This document shows, in pieces, positions 1 through 6,492 of a stretch of DNA of 10,704 bases (position 1 is the first letter of the stretch; every line of letters begins with the position of its first letter). The notes under the pieces were generated by a model that ran no database searches, was not told the origin of the DNA, and saw only the letters and a list, made by a program, of their open reading frames with translations. This stretch comes from Gemmatimonadota bacterium. GTDB lineage: Bacteria; Latescibacterota; UBA2968; UBA8231. The stretch spans positions 1-10,704 of the forward strand of contig JAPOYQ010000271.1 of assembly GCA_026706505.1 (NCBI GenBank). The letters are read 5' to 3'. Both the position numbers and the translations under genes were made by a program.

Positions 1-1924
1 CACCACGGTTGCAGCCGGACTTTTGCACGACGTCATCGAAGATACACCGGCCACGTATGCGGAGGTCGCCGAGCAATTTGGCGACAAGATCGCCGAACTG
101 ATCGCCGGGGTTACCAAAATCGATCAGATAACCTACGAAAGCCGCGAGGCGCGCCAAGCCGAGACCTACCGCAAGATGCTGATCTCTATGGTCAAGGACA
201 TCCGCGTCATGCTCATCAAGCTGGCCGACCGCCTGCACAACATGCGCACGCTCCAATACCTAAGCCCCGAATCCCGCGAGCGGACCGCGAGCGAAACGCT
301 CGAAGTGTACGCACCGCTAGCCCACCGCTTTGGGCTGGCGCGGATCCGCTGGCAGTTAGAGGACCAAAGCCTCAAGTTCCTCGAACCCAAAATTTACCAA
401 GAGTTGCGCGAAAGCGTGGCCATGACGCGCCAAGAGCGCGAAGACTATATAAAGGAATTCAAGGTCCCGATCGAGGAGTGCCTGCACGCCAATGGCATTA
501 AGGCCGAATTTACAAGCCGCGCTAAGAACTTCTACAGCATCTACAATAAAATGAAGGCGCGCAGTAAGCCCTTTGAGGAAATTTACGATCTGCTGGCTAT
601 GCGCATCATCCCTGGCACCGTGCGCGAATGCTATCAAATCCTCGGTTGGGTCCACCACATGTACACCCCCATCCCCGGACGCATAAAAGACTATATATCG
701 ACTCCCAAGAGCAACATGTACCAGTCGCTGCACACATCGGTGATCGGCCCCAAAGGCCAATACGTCGAAGTACAAATTCGCACCGCACAGATGCACCACA
801 CGGCCGAAATCGGCATCGCCGCTCACTGGCGCTACAAATCCAACGACACGGGTCCCAGCGATTTAAACCAACACATGAGTTGGCTGCACCAAGTCATCGA
901 CTGGCAACAGGAGGCGACCGACCCGGTCGAGTTCATGGAAAACCTGAAGACCGAGCTCGCGTCCCAGGACGAGATCTTTGTCTTCACCCCCAAAGCCCAC
1001 CTACACCAATTGCCCAAGGGGGCCACGCCGATTGATTTTGCCTTTGCCATCCACACCGACATCGGGTTGCACTGCGCGACGGCCAAAGTAAATGACCACG
1101 TCGTGCCGCTAAGCGCGGCTTTGAGCAGTGGCCAAACCGTGGAGATCGTCACGGCACCACAGCAAAAGCCCAAACTCGCTTGGCTGGACCAAGTCAAGAC
1201 TGCCAAGGCCCGCCAGGCCATCCGCCGCTGGCTGCGGGAGGAGCAATACGATCACAACGTGCGCCTTGGCAAGGAGGCGCTCGACAGGGGGCTGAAGACC
1301 TATCGGGCCGATGACCCACCCGACCTTGATGCCGTGGCGGAGGAATTCGGGTTCAGCGATGTCGAGCACCTCTACGCGGCCTTGGGCAACGGAGACCTGT
1401 CAATCGGCAAGGTCATCAGCAGAATAGCCCCGCCCAAGCCCAAGCGGCGCGCGCTCCGGCCCCGAGACCGCAGAGACATCCGCATCCAGGGGATGCAAAA
1501 CCTGATGATCCGCTTCGGCAAGTGCTGTGGTCCCATCCCGGGCGACGAGATTGTTGGCCTAGTTACCCGAGGCCGAGGCGTCACGGTGCACCGCACCGAC
1601 TGTCCCAACATCGGCCGGATTTCTGCGGAGCCAGACCGCCTGCTCGCGGTCGAGTGGGAGCTGGAGGACGAACCGGCCTTTACCGTTCAGTTGCGCACCC
1701 GCAGTTGGGACCGCACGTACTTGCTCGCGGACATTGCGCGGGCTATCAGCGACACTGGCTCCAACATCTGCGATTCCACTACTCGCACTGATGGCCACAT
1801 CGCCGAACAGGACTTCTGGATCGACATCGCCGACAACGAGCAACTGCGCCAGGCCATAGACCAAATCGAGCAGATCGAGGGCGTTTTGGAAGTACAGCGC
1901 GTGGATGAGCCTGCAAGCAGTTAG
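1..1924 (+). CDS. rel: Bifunctional (p)ppGpp synthetase/hydrolase, RelA/SpoT family (5' end missing)
   Basis: Long RelA/SpoT homologue that makes and degrades the alarmone (p)ppGpp in the cytoplasm. The reading frame is open to the left edge and enters inside the HD hydrolase domain, so the true start lies upstream; a TTG at 23 is an internal Leu codon, not a start. Numbering from that codon: HDxxED hydrolase motif at 2-7, second hydrolase motif KLADRLHNMR at 66-75, synthetase domain about 165-275 (YQSLHTSV at 233-240, VEVQIRT at 248-254), TGS about 316-378, zinc-finger-like domain with C501, C502, H523 and C527, and a C-terminal ACT domain about 553-627. Intact HD motifs argue for a bifunctional Rel/SpoT rather than a synthetase-only RelA (inference). 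The stop is two bases before hisC, so the two are probably co-translated. Whether the organism has a second long RSH enzyme cannot be seen here. Confidence 0.95.
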   Translation, partial: TTVAAGLLHDVIEDTPATYAEVAEQFGDKIAELIAGVTKIDQITYESREARQAETYRKMLISMVKDIRVMLIKLADRLHNMRTLQYLSPESRERTASETLEVYAPLAHRFGLARIRWQLEDQSLKFLEPKIYQELRESVAMTRQEREDYIKEFKVPIEECLHANGIKAEFTSRAKNFYSIYNKMKARSKPFEEIYDLLAMRIIPGTVRECYQILGWVHHMYTPIPGRIKDYISTPKSNMYQSLHTSVIGPKGQYVEVQIRTAQMHHTAEIGIAAHWRYKSNDTGPSDLNQHMSWLHQVIDWQQEATDPVEFMENLKTELASQDEIFVFTPKAHLHQLPKGATPIDFAFAIHTDIGLHCATAKVNDHVVPLSAALSSGQTVEIVTAPQQKPKLAWLDQVKTAKARQAIRRWLREEQYDHNVRLGKEALDRGLKTYRADDPPDLDAVAEEFGFSDVEHLYAALGNGDLSIGKVISRIAPPKPKRRALRPRDRRDIRIQGMQNLMIRFGKCCGPIPGDEIVGLVTRGRGVTVHRTDCPNIGRISAEPDRLLAVEWELEDEPAFTVQLRTRSWDRTYLLADIARAISDTGSNICDSTTRTDGHIAEQDFWIDIADNEQLRQAIDQIEQIEGVLEVQRVDEPASS

Positions 1925-1926
1925 TC

Positions 1927-2991
1927 GTGTCGGATCTGTTCCGCCCCAATATCGCTCGTCTGCGCGGGTACGTCCCAGGGGAACAGCCCCGCGAGAAGGG
2001 CTATATCAAGCTCAATACCAACGAAAACCCCTATCCGCCTTCCCCCTTAGTGCTAGCGCGGTTGCGCGATGCATGCTCCGCTGATTTGCGCCTCTATCCC
2101 GACCCAGACGCTTGGGCTCTGCGCCGCAAGTTGGGCGAGATATTCGCCATTGCTCCCCAACAAATCATGGCCGGCAACGGCTCGGACGAGCTGCTCAACG
2201 TCATCATCCGCAGCTTCGCCGGCGAGGGCGACAAAATCGCCTATCCCCATCCCACGTACGGCTACTACAAGCCGCTGATCGACATCCAGGGGGCTGAGGC
2301 GGTCCCAATCGAGTTCGGCGAGGATTTCTCCCTGCCCGAGGGCTTGGCCGTGCCCGGGGCCCGTATCACTTTTCTCGCCAATCCCAATGCGCCCTCGGGC
2401 ACCCTCGTGCCCTACGATGAGGTCACCGCGCTCTGTGCGCGGGTTGACGGCGTTTTGGTCGTAGATGAAGCGTATGTCGATTTTTCGCAGGGTGGTTGCG
2501 TTCCGCTCATCGAAGAGCATCCCAACGCCATCGTCGTGCGCACCATGTCCAAGTCCTTTTCTCTCGCTGGTATGCGCATTGGCTTTGCTTTTGCTCCGGC
2601 TGCGCTGATTGAAGGGATGTGGAAGGTCAAGGACCACTACAATCTCAATCAGTTGAGCTTGGTGGCCGCCGAGGCTGCCCTAGAAGATATCGACGCAATG
2701 CGCGCAAACGCCGGCCGCGTCTGCGCGACGCGCGCGCTCCTGTGTGCTGAGCTGCGGACGTTGGGTTTTTACGTGTGGAATTCGCAGGCGAACTTCGTAC
2801 TCGCTAGGGTTGGCGAGCACTGGGCCAATAGCGCCGCTGCCGAACTCTACGCGGAACTCAAAGAGCGCCGGATCTTGGTGCGCTACTTTGCCACACCGCC
2901 GCGCTTGGCGGACTGTCTGCGAATCTCGGTGGGTACGGATGCAGAGATAGACGCGCTGTTGGCGGCCCTAAAAGAGCTATCACCCGTTTAA
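1927..2991 (+). CDS. hisC: Histidinol-phosphate aminotransferase
   Basis: PLP-dependent aminotransferase of fold type I that converts imidazole acetol-phosphate and glutamate to L-histidinol phosphate in histidine synthesis. At 354 aa it has the usual family length. The HisC-type N-terminal motif TNENP is at 31-35, GNGSDELL at 83-90, the cofactor-contacting DEAYVDF at 180-186, and the PLP-binding lysine is K209 in RTMSKSFSLAGMRIGF. The GTG start lies two bases after the rel stop. No strong Shine-Dalgarno sequence is visible, which fits translational coupling to rel. No other his genes are in the window. The 3' end overlaps the convergent glycosyltransferase gene by 12 bases. The nearest alternative is a related class I/II aminotransferase such as an aromatic-type HisC paralogue; the motifs favour HisC proper. 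Confidence 0.93.
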   Translation: MSDLFRPNIARLRGYVPGEQPREKGYIKLNTNENPYPPSPLVLARLRDACSADLRLYPDPDAWALRRKLGEIFAIAPQQIMAGNGSDELLNVIIRSFAGEGDKIAYPHPTYGYYKPLIDIQGAEAVPIEFGEDFSLPEGLAVPGARITFLANPNAPSGTLVPYDEVTALCARVDGVLVVDEAYVDFSQGGCVPLIEEHPNAIVVRTMSKSFSLAGMRIGFAFAPAALIEGMWKVKDHYNLNQLSLVAAEAALEDIDAMRANAGRVCATRALLCAELRTLGFYVWNSQANFVLARVGEHWANSAAAELYAELKERRILVRYFATPPRLADCLRISVGTDAEIDALLAALKELSPV

Positions 2992-3948
2992 GCGCTCGGC
3001 AATGCGCGGGGTGCGCCCACCGCGCTGGTGCATGCTGGCGATCATGTCTCCCAAAAAGCCGATGGAGAAGCACTGAATGCCGACGATGATCAGCAGAATG
3101 CCCAGCATGAGCAGGGGATGGCGGTTTTGGATGTTGCCGTGCTCGTAGCGCAGCAAGGCCACATAGGCACAAATGACCGATCCGCACAGCGTGGAGCCCA
3201 GCCCCAAGCTGCCGAAGACGTGCATGGGCATGGTCATAAAGCGCACGACGAAGGTCACGGTCAGCAGATCCAAGAACCCGTTTAGCAGCCGCTTGGCCCC
3301 GAATTTGGAATGGCCGAAGCGGCGGGGATGGTGTTGCACTGGGATTTCGCCGACGCGATAGCCCATCCAGTGGGCAACGGCGGGCAAAAACCGATACAAT
3401 TCTCCGTAGAGATACGGCAGCACATCTTCGGCCACCTCGCGCCGATACGCCTTGAGGCCGCAGTTGAAATCGCGCAGGCGAACCCCAGAGACCAGCGAGG
3501 TGATCCAGTTGAACAAGCGGGAGGGGAGGGTCTTGCTCAACGGGTCGCGGCGCTTAGCCTTCCAGCCCGAGACCAAGTCACAATCGCGGTTTAGCTCATC
3601 CAACAGCCGGGGGATTTCGCGGGGATCGTCTTGCAGGTCGGCGTCCATGGTGACGATGACTTGGCCGCGCGCCTGCTTGAAGCCAGCGGCGAGGGCTGCG
3701 GCCTTGCGGTAGTTGCGGCGGAAGCGCAAGGCGCACACCTGTGGATGCTGTTTGGCCAATTTCCCCAGGACCGCAAACGAGGTATCCGTACTCCCGTCGT
3801 CCACGAAAATGGCTTCCCAAGCCCATTCTACAGTCGCCAGAGCGCTGTCGATCTGGTCCCACAGATGAGGCAGGCTTTCCTCTTCGTTGAAAACGGGAAT
3901 GACGAGGGACAGAAAAATCTCCTCTGCTGCTTCTTTCTCTTGGCCCAT
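2980..3948 (-). CDS. Family 2 glycosyltransferase, polyprenyl-phosphate sugar transferase type (GtrB/DPM1/ArnC-like)
   Basis: A 322-aa GT-A glycosyltransferase that probably moves a sugar from a nucleotide sugar to undecaprenyl phosphate on the inner face of the cytoplasmic membrane (family inference; the sugar is unknown). The catalytic domain shows VIPVFNEEESL (16-26), DDGSTD (50-55), DADLQDDP (102-109) with the metal-binding DxD, and NCGLKAYRR (162-170). Two hydrophobic segments near 244-266 and 278-300 followed by GDMI are the membrane anchor typical of GtrB-like enzymes. I chose the ATG at 3948 because a good ribosome site (GAGAGGAG) sits about 4-11 bases upstream and the protein begins just before the first beta strand. 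The frame stays open to 4044, but that extension looks unrelated to the family and crosses the predicted promoter. It is divergent from mpl and convergent with hisC. The product could feed O-antigen, lipid A or protein glycosylation. Confidence 0.9.
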   Translation of the reverse strand: MGQEKEAAEEIFLSLVIPVFNEEESLPHLWDQIDSALATVEWAWEAIFVDDGSTDTSFAVLGKLAKQHPQVCALRFRRNYRKAAALAAGFKQARGQVIVTMDADLQDDPREIPRLLDELNRDCDLVSGWKAKRRDPLSKTLPSRLFNWITSLVSGVRLRDFNCGLKAYRREVAEDVLPYLYGELYRFLPAVAHWMGYRVGEIPVQHHPRRFGHSKFGAKRLLNGFLDLLTVTFVVRFMTMPMHVFGSLGLGSTLCGSVICAYVALLRYEHGNIQNRHPLLMLGILLIIVGIQCFSIGFLGDMIASMHQRGGRTPRIAERLNG

Positions 3949-3980
3949 AGTCTCCTCTCTTGCAAGCAAGTGCCTCCACA

Positions 3981-4009
3981 ATAAAACAATCGCCGATTGC
4001 TGAACACAA
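3981..4009 (-). promoter_or_regulatory. Candidate sigma70-type promoter of the glycosyltransferase gene with inverted repeat in the spacer
   Basis: On the minus strand a TTGTGT -35 (4004-4009) is separated by 17 bases from a TTTTAT -10 (3981-3986). The expected transcript start is near 3974, leaving a leader of about 26 bases before the ATG at 3948. The spacer contains the inverted repeat CAATC-GCC-GATTG (3987-3999), a possible operator. Matches to consensus are partial, so this is a candidate only. Confidence 0.35.
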
Positions 4010-4023
4010 ACCGGCCGATTCCC

Positions 4024-4053
4024 TTGACACTTGCGTTCCTCCAACGGTATATA
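4024..4053 (+). promoter_or_regulatory. Candidate strong promoter of mpl
   Basis: A perfect TTGACA -35 (4024-4029) lies 18 bases from a TATATA -10 (4048-4053). The expected first transcribed base is about 4060 (give or take 2), which coincides with the mpl ATG at 4059. This predicts a leaderless transcript and rules out the in-frame upstream start codons for this transcript. The fit to the sigma70 consensus is seen; activity and start point are inferred. Confidence 0.6.
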
Positions 4054-4058
4054 CGGTC

Positions 4059-5486
4059 ATGCAGCTTCCATTGGGTTCCCACATTCACTTGATCGCTGCT
4101 TGCGGTACGGCTATGGGATCTTTGGCCGGCATGCTGCGCGAGCAGGGGTATCGCGTCACCGGGTCGGACAGCCACGTCTATCCTCCGATGAGTACCATGC
4201 TTGAAGAGTTGGGGATCGATGTGCGGGTCGGCTTCTCGGCGGATCACCTAGTGCCAACGCCGGATTTGGTCATCATTGGCAATGCAATCTCGCGTGGCAA
4301 CCCAGAGGCCGAGGCCGTACTCTCGCGCCGGATCCCGTACCTGTCGCTACCGGAAGTGCTGCGCGATTTCTTCATCCGCGGCAAGCGCTCAGTGGTGATA
4401 ACCGGAACCCACGGCAAGACCACCACTACTGCGCTCATTGCCCACCTCTTCACCGCTTGTGACCTGGACCCTTCCTTCCTCGTCGCTGGGGTGCCGCAAA
4501 ACTTCGACCGCTCCTACCGGCTCGGCCAAGGTGCGCACTTCATCGTCGAAGGCGATGAATACGACAGCGCCTTCTTTGCCAAGTGGGCGAAGTTTTTCTA
4601 CTACCTACCCGATGTACTAATCGTCAACAACATTGAATTCGACCACGCCGACATCTACCAAGACCTTGCCGAAATCGTCAAAGCCTTCCGCCAACTCATC
4701 AACATGGTACCGCAAAATGGCCTGATTCTAGCCAACGGCACCGATCCCAATATCGCCGAACTCCTCCCCGACGCGTCGGCACCGGTGGAGACCTTTGGCC
4801 TCGAAGAGGGCGCGTTTTGGCGCGCTACCAATCCCCAGGCTAGTGCCGAGGGCACGCGCTTTACCTTGTGCCGAGCGGGACGAGAGATGGGGGTTTTTGA
4901 CTTGCCGCTGAGCGGCGATTACAACGTCTGCAATGCACTCGCTAGCTTGGCCGCTGGTTTTCACGCTGGCCTGACTGCCGGCGACTTGCGCGCGGCCTTG
5001 GCTAGCTTTGCCGGTGTCAAGCGCCGGCAGGAGCAGCTCGGCCTCATCGACGACATTCTCGTCATCGACGACTTTGCCCACCATCCCACTGCGGTCGCCT
5101 ATACCCTAGAAGGCCTGCGCCGATCCCATCCCGAACGCAGGCTCATCGCGGTTTTTGAGCCAGCCAGCGCGACTAACGCCCGCGCTATCTTTGAAGGCCG
5201 CTATGTCGAGGCGTTCGCCTTGGCCGACGCTTTCGTCGCAACCGCGGTCCCCCGTCCCGAACGCGCCCGGCAGGACGAGCCGTTCTCGCCCGAGCGCTTG
5301 GTAGAACGTCTCCGCGACATCGGCAAGTCGGCGCACTACCTGCCCGACGCCGAAGTGCTGGCCGCTTTTTTAGCTGCGGAAACACGCCCAGGCGATTTGG
5401 TGGTTTTTATGAGCAATGGCGGTTTCGGCGGCCTGCAACAGAAACTGTGCGCGGCACTCACAGCCCGCGCACACTGTAGCGACTAG
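4059..5486 (+). CDS. mpl: UDP-N-acetylmuramate:L-alanyl-gamma-D-glutamyl-meso-diaminopimelate ligase
   Basis: Mur ligase-family enzyme of peptidoglycan recycling. It uses ATP to attach the recovered tripeptide L-Ala-gamma-D-Glu-meso-DAP directly to UDP-MurNAc, bypassing MurC, MurD and MurE. The 475-aa product has the Mpl-type N-terminus HIHLIAACGTAMGSLAG (8-24) and YPPMST, which distinguish it from MurC. It also has the ATP-binding loop GTHGKTTTT (116-124), the central motif NNIEFDHADIY, DDFAHHPT (337-344) and the C-terminal MSNGGFGG (451-458). The ATG at 4059 places the Rossmann-like strand eight residues in, as in E. coli Mpl. The frame is open upstream to 3960, but that stretch crosses the predicted promoter. 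No Shine-Dalgarno sequence precedes the ATG. It is divergent from the glycosyltransferase. Presence of Mpl implies meso-DAP peptidoglycan. Confidence 0.93.
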   Translation: MQLPLGSHIHLIAACGTAMGSLAGMLREQGYRVTGSDSHVYPPMSTMLEELGIDVRVGFSADHLVPTPDLVIIGNAISRGNPEAEAVLSRRIPYLSLPEVLRDFFIRGKRSVVITGTHGKTTTTALIAHLFTACDLDPSFLVAGVPQNFDRSYRLGQGAHFIVEGDEYDSAFFAKWAKFFYYLPDVLIVNNIEFDHADIYQDLAEIVKAFRQLINMVPQNGLILANGTDPNIAELLPDASAPVETFGLEEGAFWRATNPQASAEGTRFTLCRAGREMGVFDLPLSGDYNVCNALASLAAGFHAGLTAGDLRAALASFAGVKRRQEQLGLIDDILVIDDFAHHPTAVAYTLEGLRRSHPERRLIAVFEPASATNARAIFEGRYVEAFALADAFVATAVPRPERARQDEPFSPERLVERLRDIGKSAHYLPDAEVLAAFLAAETRPGDLVVFMSNGGFGGLQQKLCAALTARAHCSD

Positions 5487-5651
5487 GTGTCAGAACTGTT
5501 GCCGAACAGACGCGCCGAGCGTCGGTAAGACACGCAGTGCGAATCCTATATTTATATATTTTACAGTATGTTATAAAAAAGTAAAAACTTAGGCACACAT
5601 ATTGCATTAAACGCATGGCAATTGCCATCTCACCTTAACCTGGAGGCTGCC
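5487..5651 (+). promoter_or_regulatory. AT-rich intergenic control region with 14-bp palindrome
   Basis: This gap between mpl and the lamin-tail gene holds a markedly AT-rich tract (about 5545-5610) that contrasts with the GC-rich surroundings. A perfect 14-bp palindrome, ATGGCAATTGCCAT, lies at 5615-5628, 23 bases before the next start codon. The AT tract is a likely promoter zone, but I found no -35/-10 pair good enough to name. Just after the mpl stop are two short hairpins (5496-5509 and 5509-5523) with 5-bp stems and no T tract, too weak to call a terminator. Confidence 0.35.
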
Positions 5652-6311
5652 ATGCGCCCTTTTATCGCCCTTGTCTTTTTCGCTCTCGCCGCACCTCTCT
5701 CAGCCCAACCCGGCTCAGTCGTCATCTCCGAACTGATGTGGCCGGGTAGTACGGCATCTACTGCCGATGAGTGGATCGAACTTTACAACTCTAGCGATGC
5801 AACGGTTGATCTGGCCGGCTGGACCTTGACCTACCGCAGTGGTGCCGAAGACAAGGTGATGTTCGTTTTCGACGCTGCTGAGATCCTCCCCAGACAGACC
5901 TTTCTCATCGCCAACTACGCCGCCGATCACAAAAACTCCCTCCTCAACGTCGAGCCTCAGCGCGTTGACTCTGCCGTTTCGCTGCCCAACACCAAGCTGC
6001 TCTTACATCTGTACGATGGCGACCCGCAAGCTGGAGGCCAACTCATCGATGTGGCCGACGATGGTCGCGGAGCCCCTTTTGCCGGTGATTCAACCAGCAA
6101 AAGCGCCATGGTGCGCATTGCTTTCGACCAGCCCGGTGACCAGCGAGGTGGGTACGCCAGGGTCCATTCCCGCGTATCTGCTCTCGGAAGGGGGAGAAGC
6201 GCCCGAGCCCGTCTTGGGAACGAACATTTCACCGATGCCTTGGGCCTTAGTAAAAGAGCGTCTATACCCATAGCGCGGATTAGAGAACAAAAGGCACCTA
6301 CTTGCGGGTAG
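5652..6311 (+). CDS. Secreted lamin-tail-domain (LTD) protein, probable frameshift near the 3' end
   Basis: Exported protein carrying a bacterial lamin tail domain, an Ig-like fold found in many extracellular or surface proteins; its binding partner is unknown. The ATG at 5652 is preceded by GGAGG (5642-5646) and begins a clear signal peptide (MRPFIALVFFALAAPLSA, cut before Q19). LTD hallmarks follow: VVISELMW (23-30), DEWIELYN (39-46), LAGWTLTY (54-61), FLIAN (84-88) and SAMVRI (151-156). After that the frame becomes Arg/Gly-rich and unlike the family, and its stop lies inside the hairpin at 6290-6319. In the +1 frame the expected GTPG turn appears at 6151-6162 and the frame stops at 6271-6273, before the hairpin. 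The functional gene therefore probably ended at 6273 (about 206 aa), with an indel between 6120 and 6150. It may be a recent pseudogene or a sequencing error. Confidence 0.75.
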   Translation: MRPFIALVFFALAAPLSAQPGSVVISELMWPGSTASTADEWIELYNSSDATVDLAGWTLTYRSGAEDKVMFVFDAAEILPRQTFLIANYAADHKNSLLNVEPQRVDSAVSLPNTKLLLHLYDGDPQAGGQLIDVADDGRGAPFAGDSTSKSAMVRIAFDQPGDQRGGYARVHSRVSALGRGRSARARLGNEHFTDALGLSKRASIPIARIREQKAPTCG

Positions 6312-6319
6312 GTGCCTTT
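6290..6319. terminator. Perfect 12-bp hairpin, probable bidirectional terminator
   Basis: AAAGGCACCTAC (6290-6301) and its exact reverse complement GTAGGTGCCTTT (6308-6319) surround a 6-base loop. It lies 16 bases after the +1-frame stop of the lamin-tail gene and downstream of the minus-strand tRNA-Val. On the minus strand it runs into TTTTGTTCT; on the plus strand the T-run is only the stem's own TTT. It is therefore stronger as a minus-strand terminator but could serve both. Confidence 0.7.
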
Positions 6320-6333
6320 GATAGAAAAAAGAA

Positions 6334-6373
6334 AAAGGCTGTGCGAAGCTGAGATGCGCTTTGCACAGCCTTT
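6334..6373 (-). terminator. Rho-independent terminator of tRNA-Val and the minus-strand unit
   Basis: A 16-bp stem (6334-6349 with 6358-6373, one G-U pair) closes an 8-base loop. Read on the minus strand it starts five bases after the tRNA CCA end and is followed by a T-rich tract, TTTTTCTTTTTTC including the stem end. This is a classic intrinsic terminator, backed up by the second hairpin at 6290-6319. Confidence 0.85.
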
Positions 6374-6378
6374 ATCGA

Positions 6379-6455
6379 TGGTGGGCAATCGCAGATTTGA
6401 ACTGCGGACCTCCGGTATGTGAGACCGGCGCTCTAACCAACTGAGCTAATCGCCC
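6379..6455 (-). tRNA. tRNA-Val (anticodon CAC)
   Basis: Complete cloverleaf read on the minus strand. The acceptor GGGCGAT pairs with ATTGCCC (one G-U), the D arm is GCTC...GAGC, and the anticodon stem CCGGT/ACCGG encloses the loop CTCACAT. The T arm is CGCAG-TTCAAAT-CTGCG, with discriminator A and an encoded CCA (6379-6381). The anticodon CAC (plus-strand 6419-6421) reads GUG, valine. It lies 37 bases after the stop of the VCBS/ASPIC gene with no convincing promoter of its own, and five bases before a terminator. It may be processed from a longer transcript. Confidence 0.95.
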
Positions 6456-6492
6456 AAGAGCATTTTTAAATTAGCCTCCAATGGCTACGGAG

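Noticed and set aside
356..826. Antisense open frame within rel
   Set aside because: It is a shadow of a well-conserved Rel coding sequence, with no start signal or recognisable protein features.
3949..4044. Upstream extension of the glycosyltransferase
   Set aside because: A strong GAGAGGAG site precedes the ATG at 3948, and the extension has no GT2 similarity and overlaps the candidate promoter.
3960..4058. Upstream in-frame extension of mpl
   Set aside because: It has no ribosome site, crosses a consensus promoter and adds 33 residues not typical of Mpl.
5496..5523. Two short hairpins after mpl considered as a terminator
   Set aside because: The stems are only 5 bp and no T tract follows.
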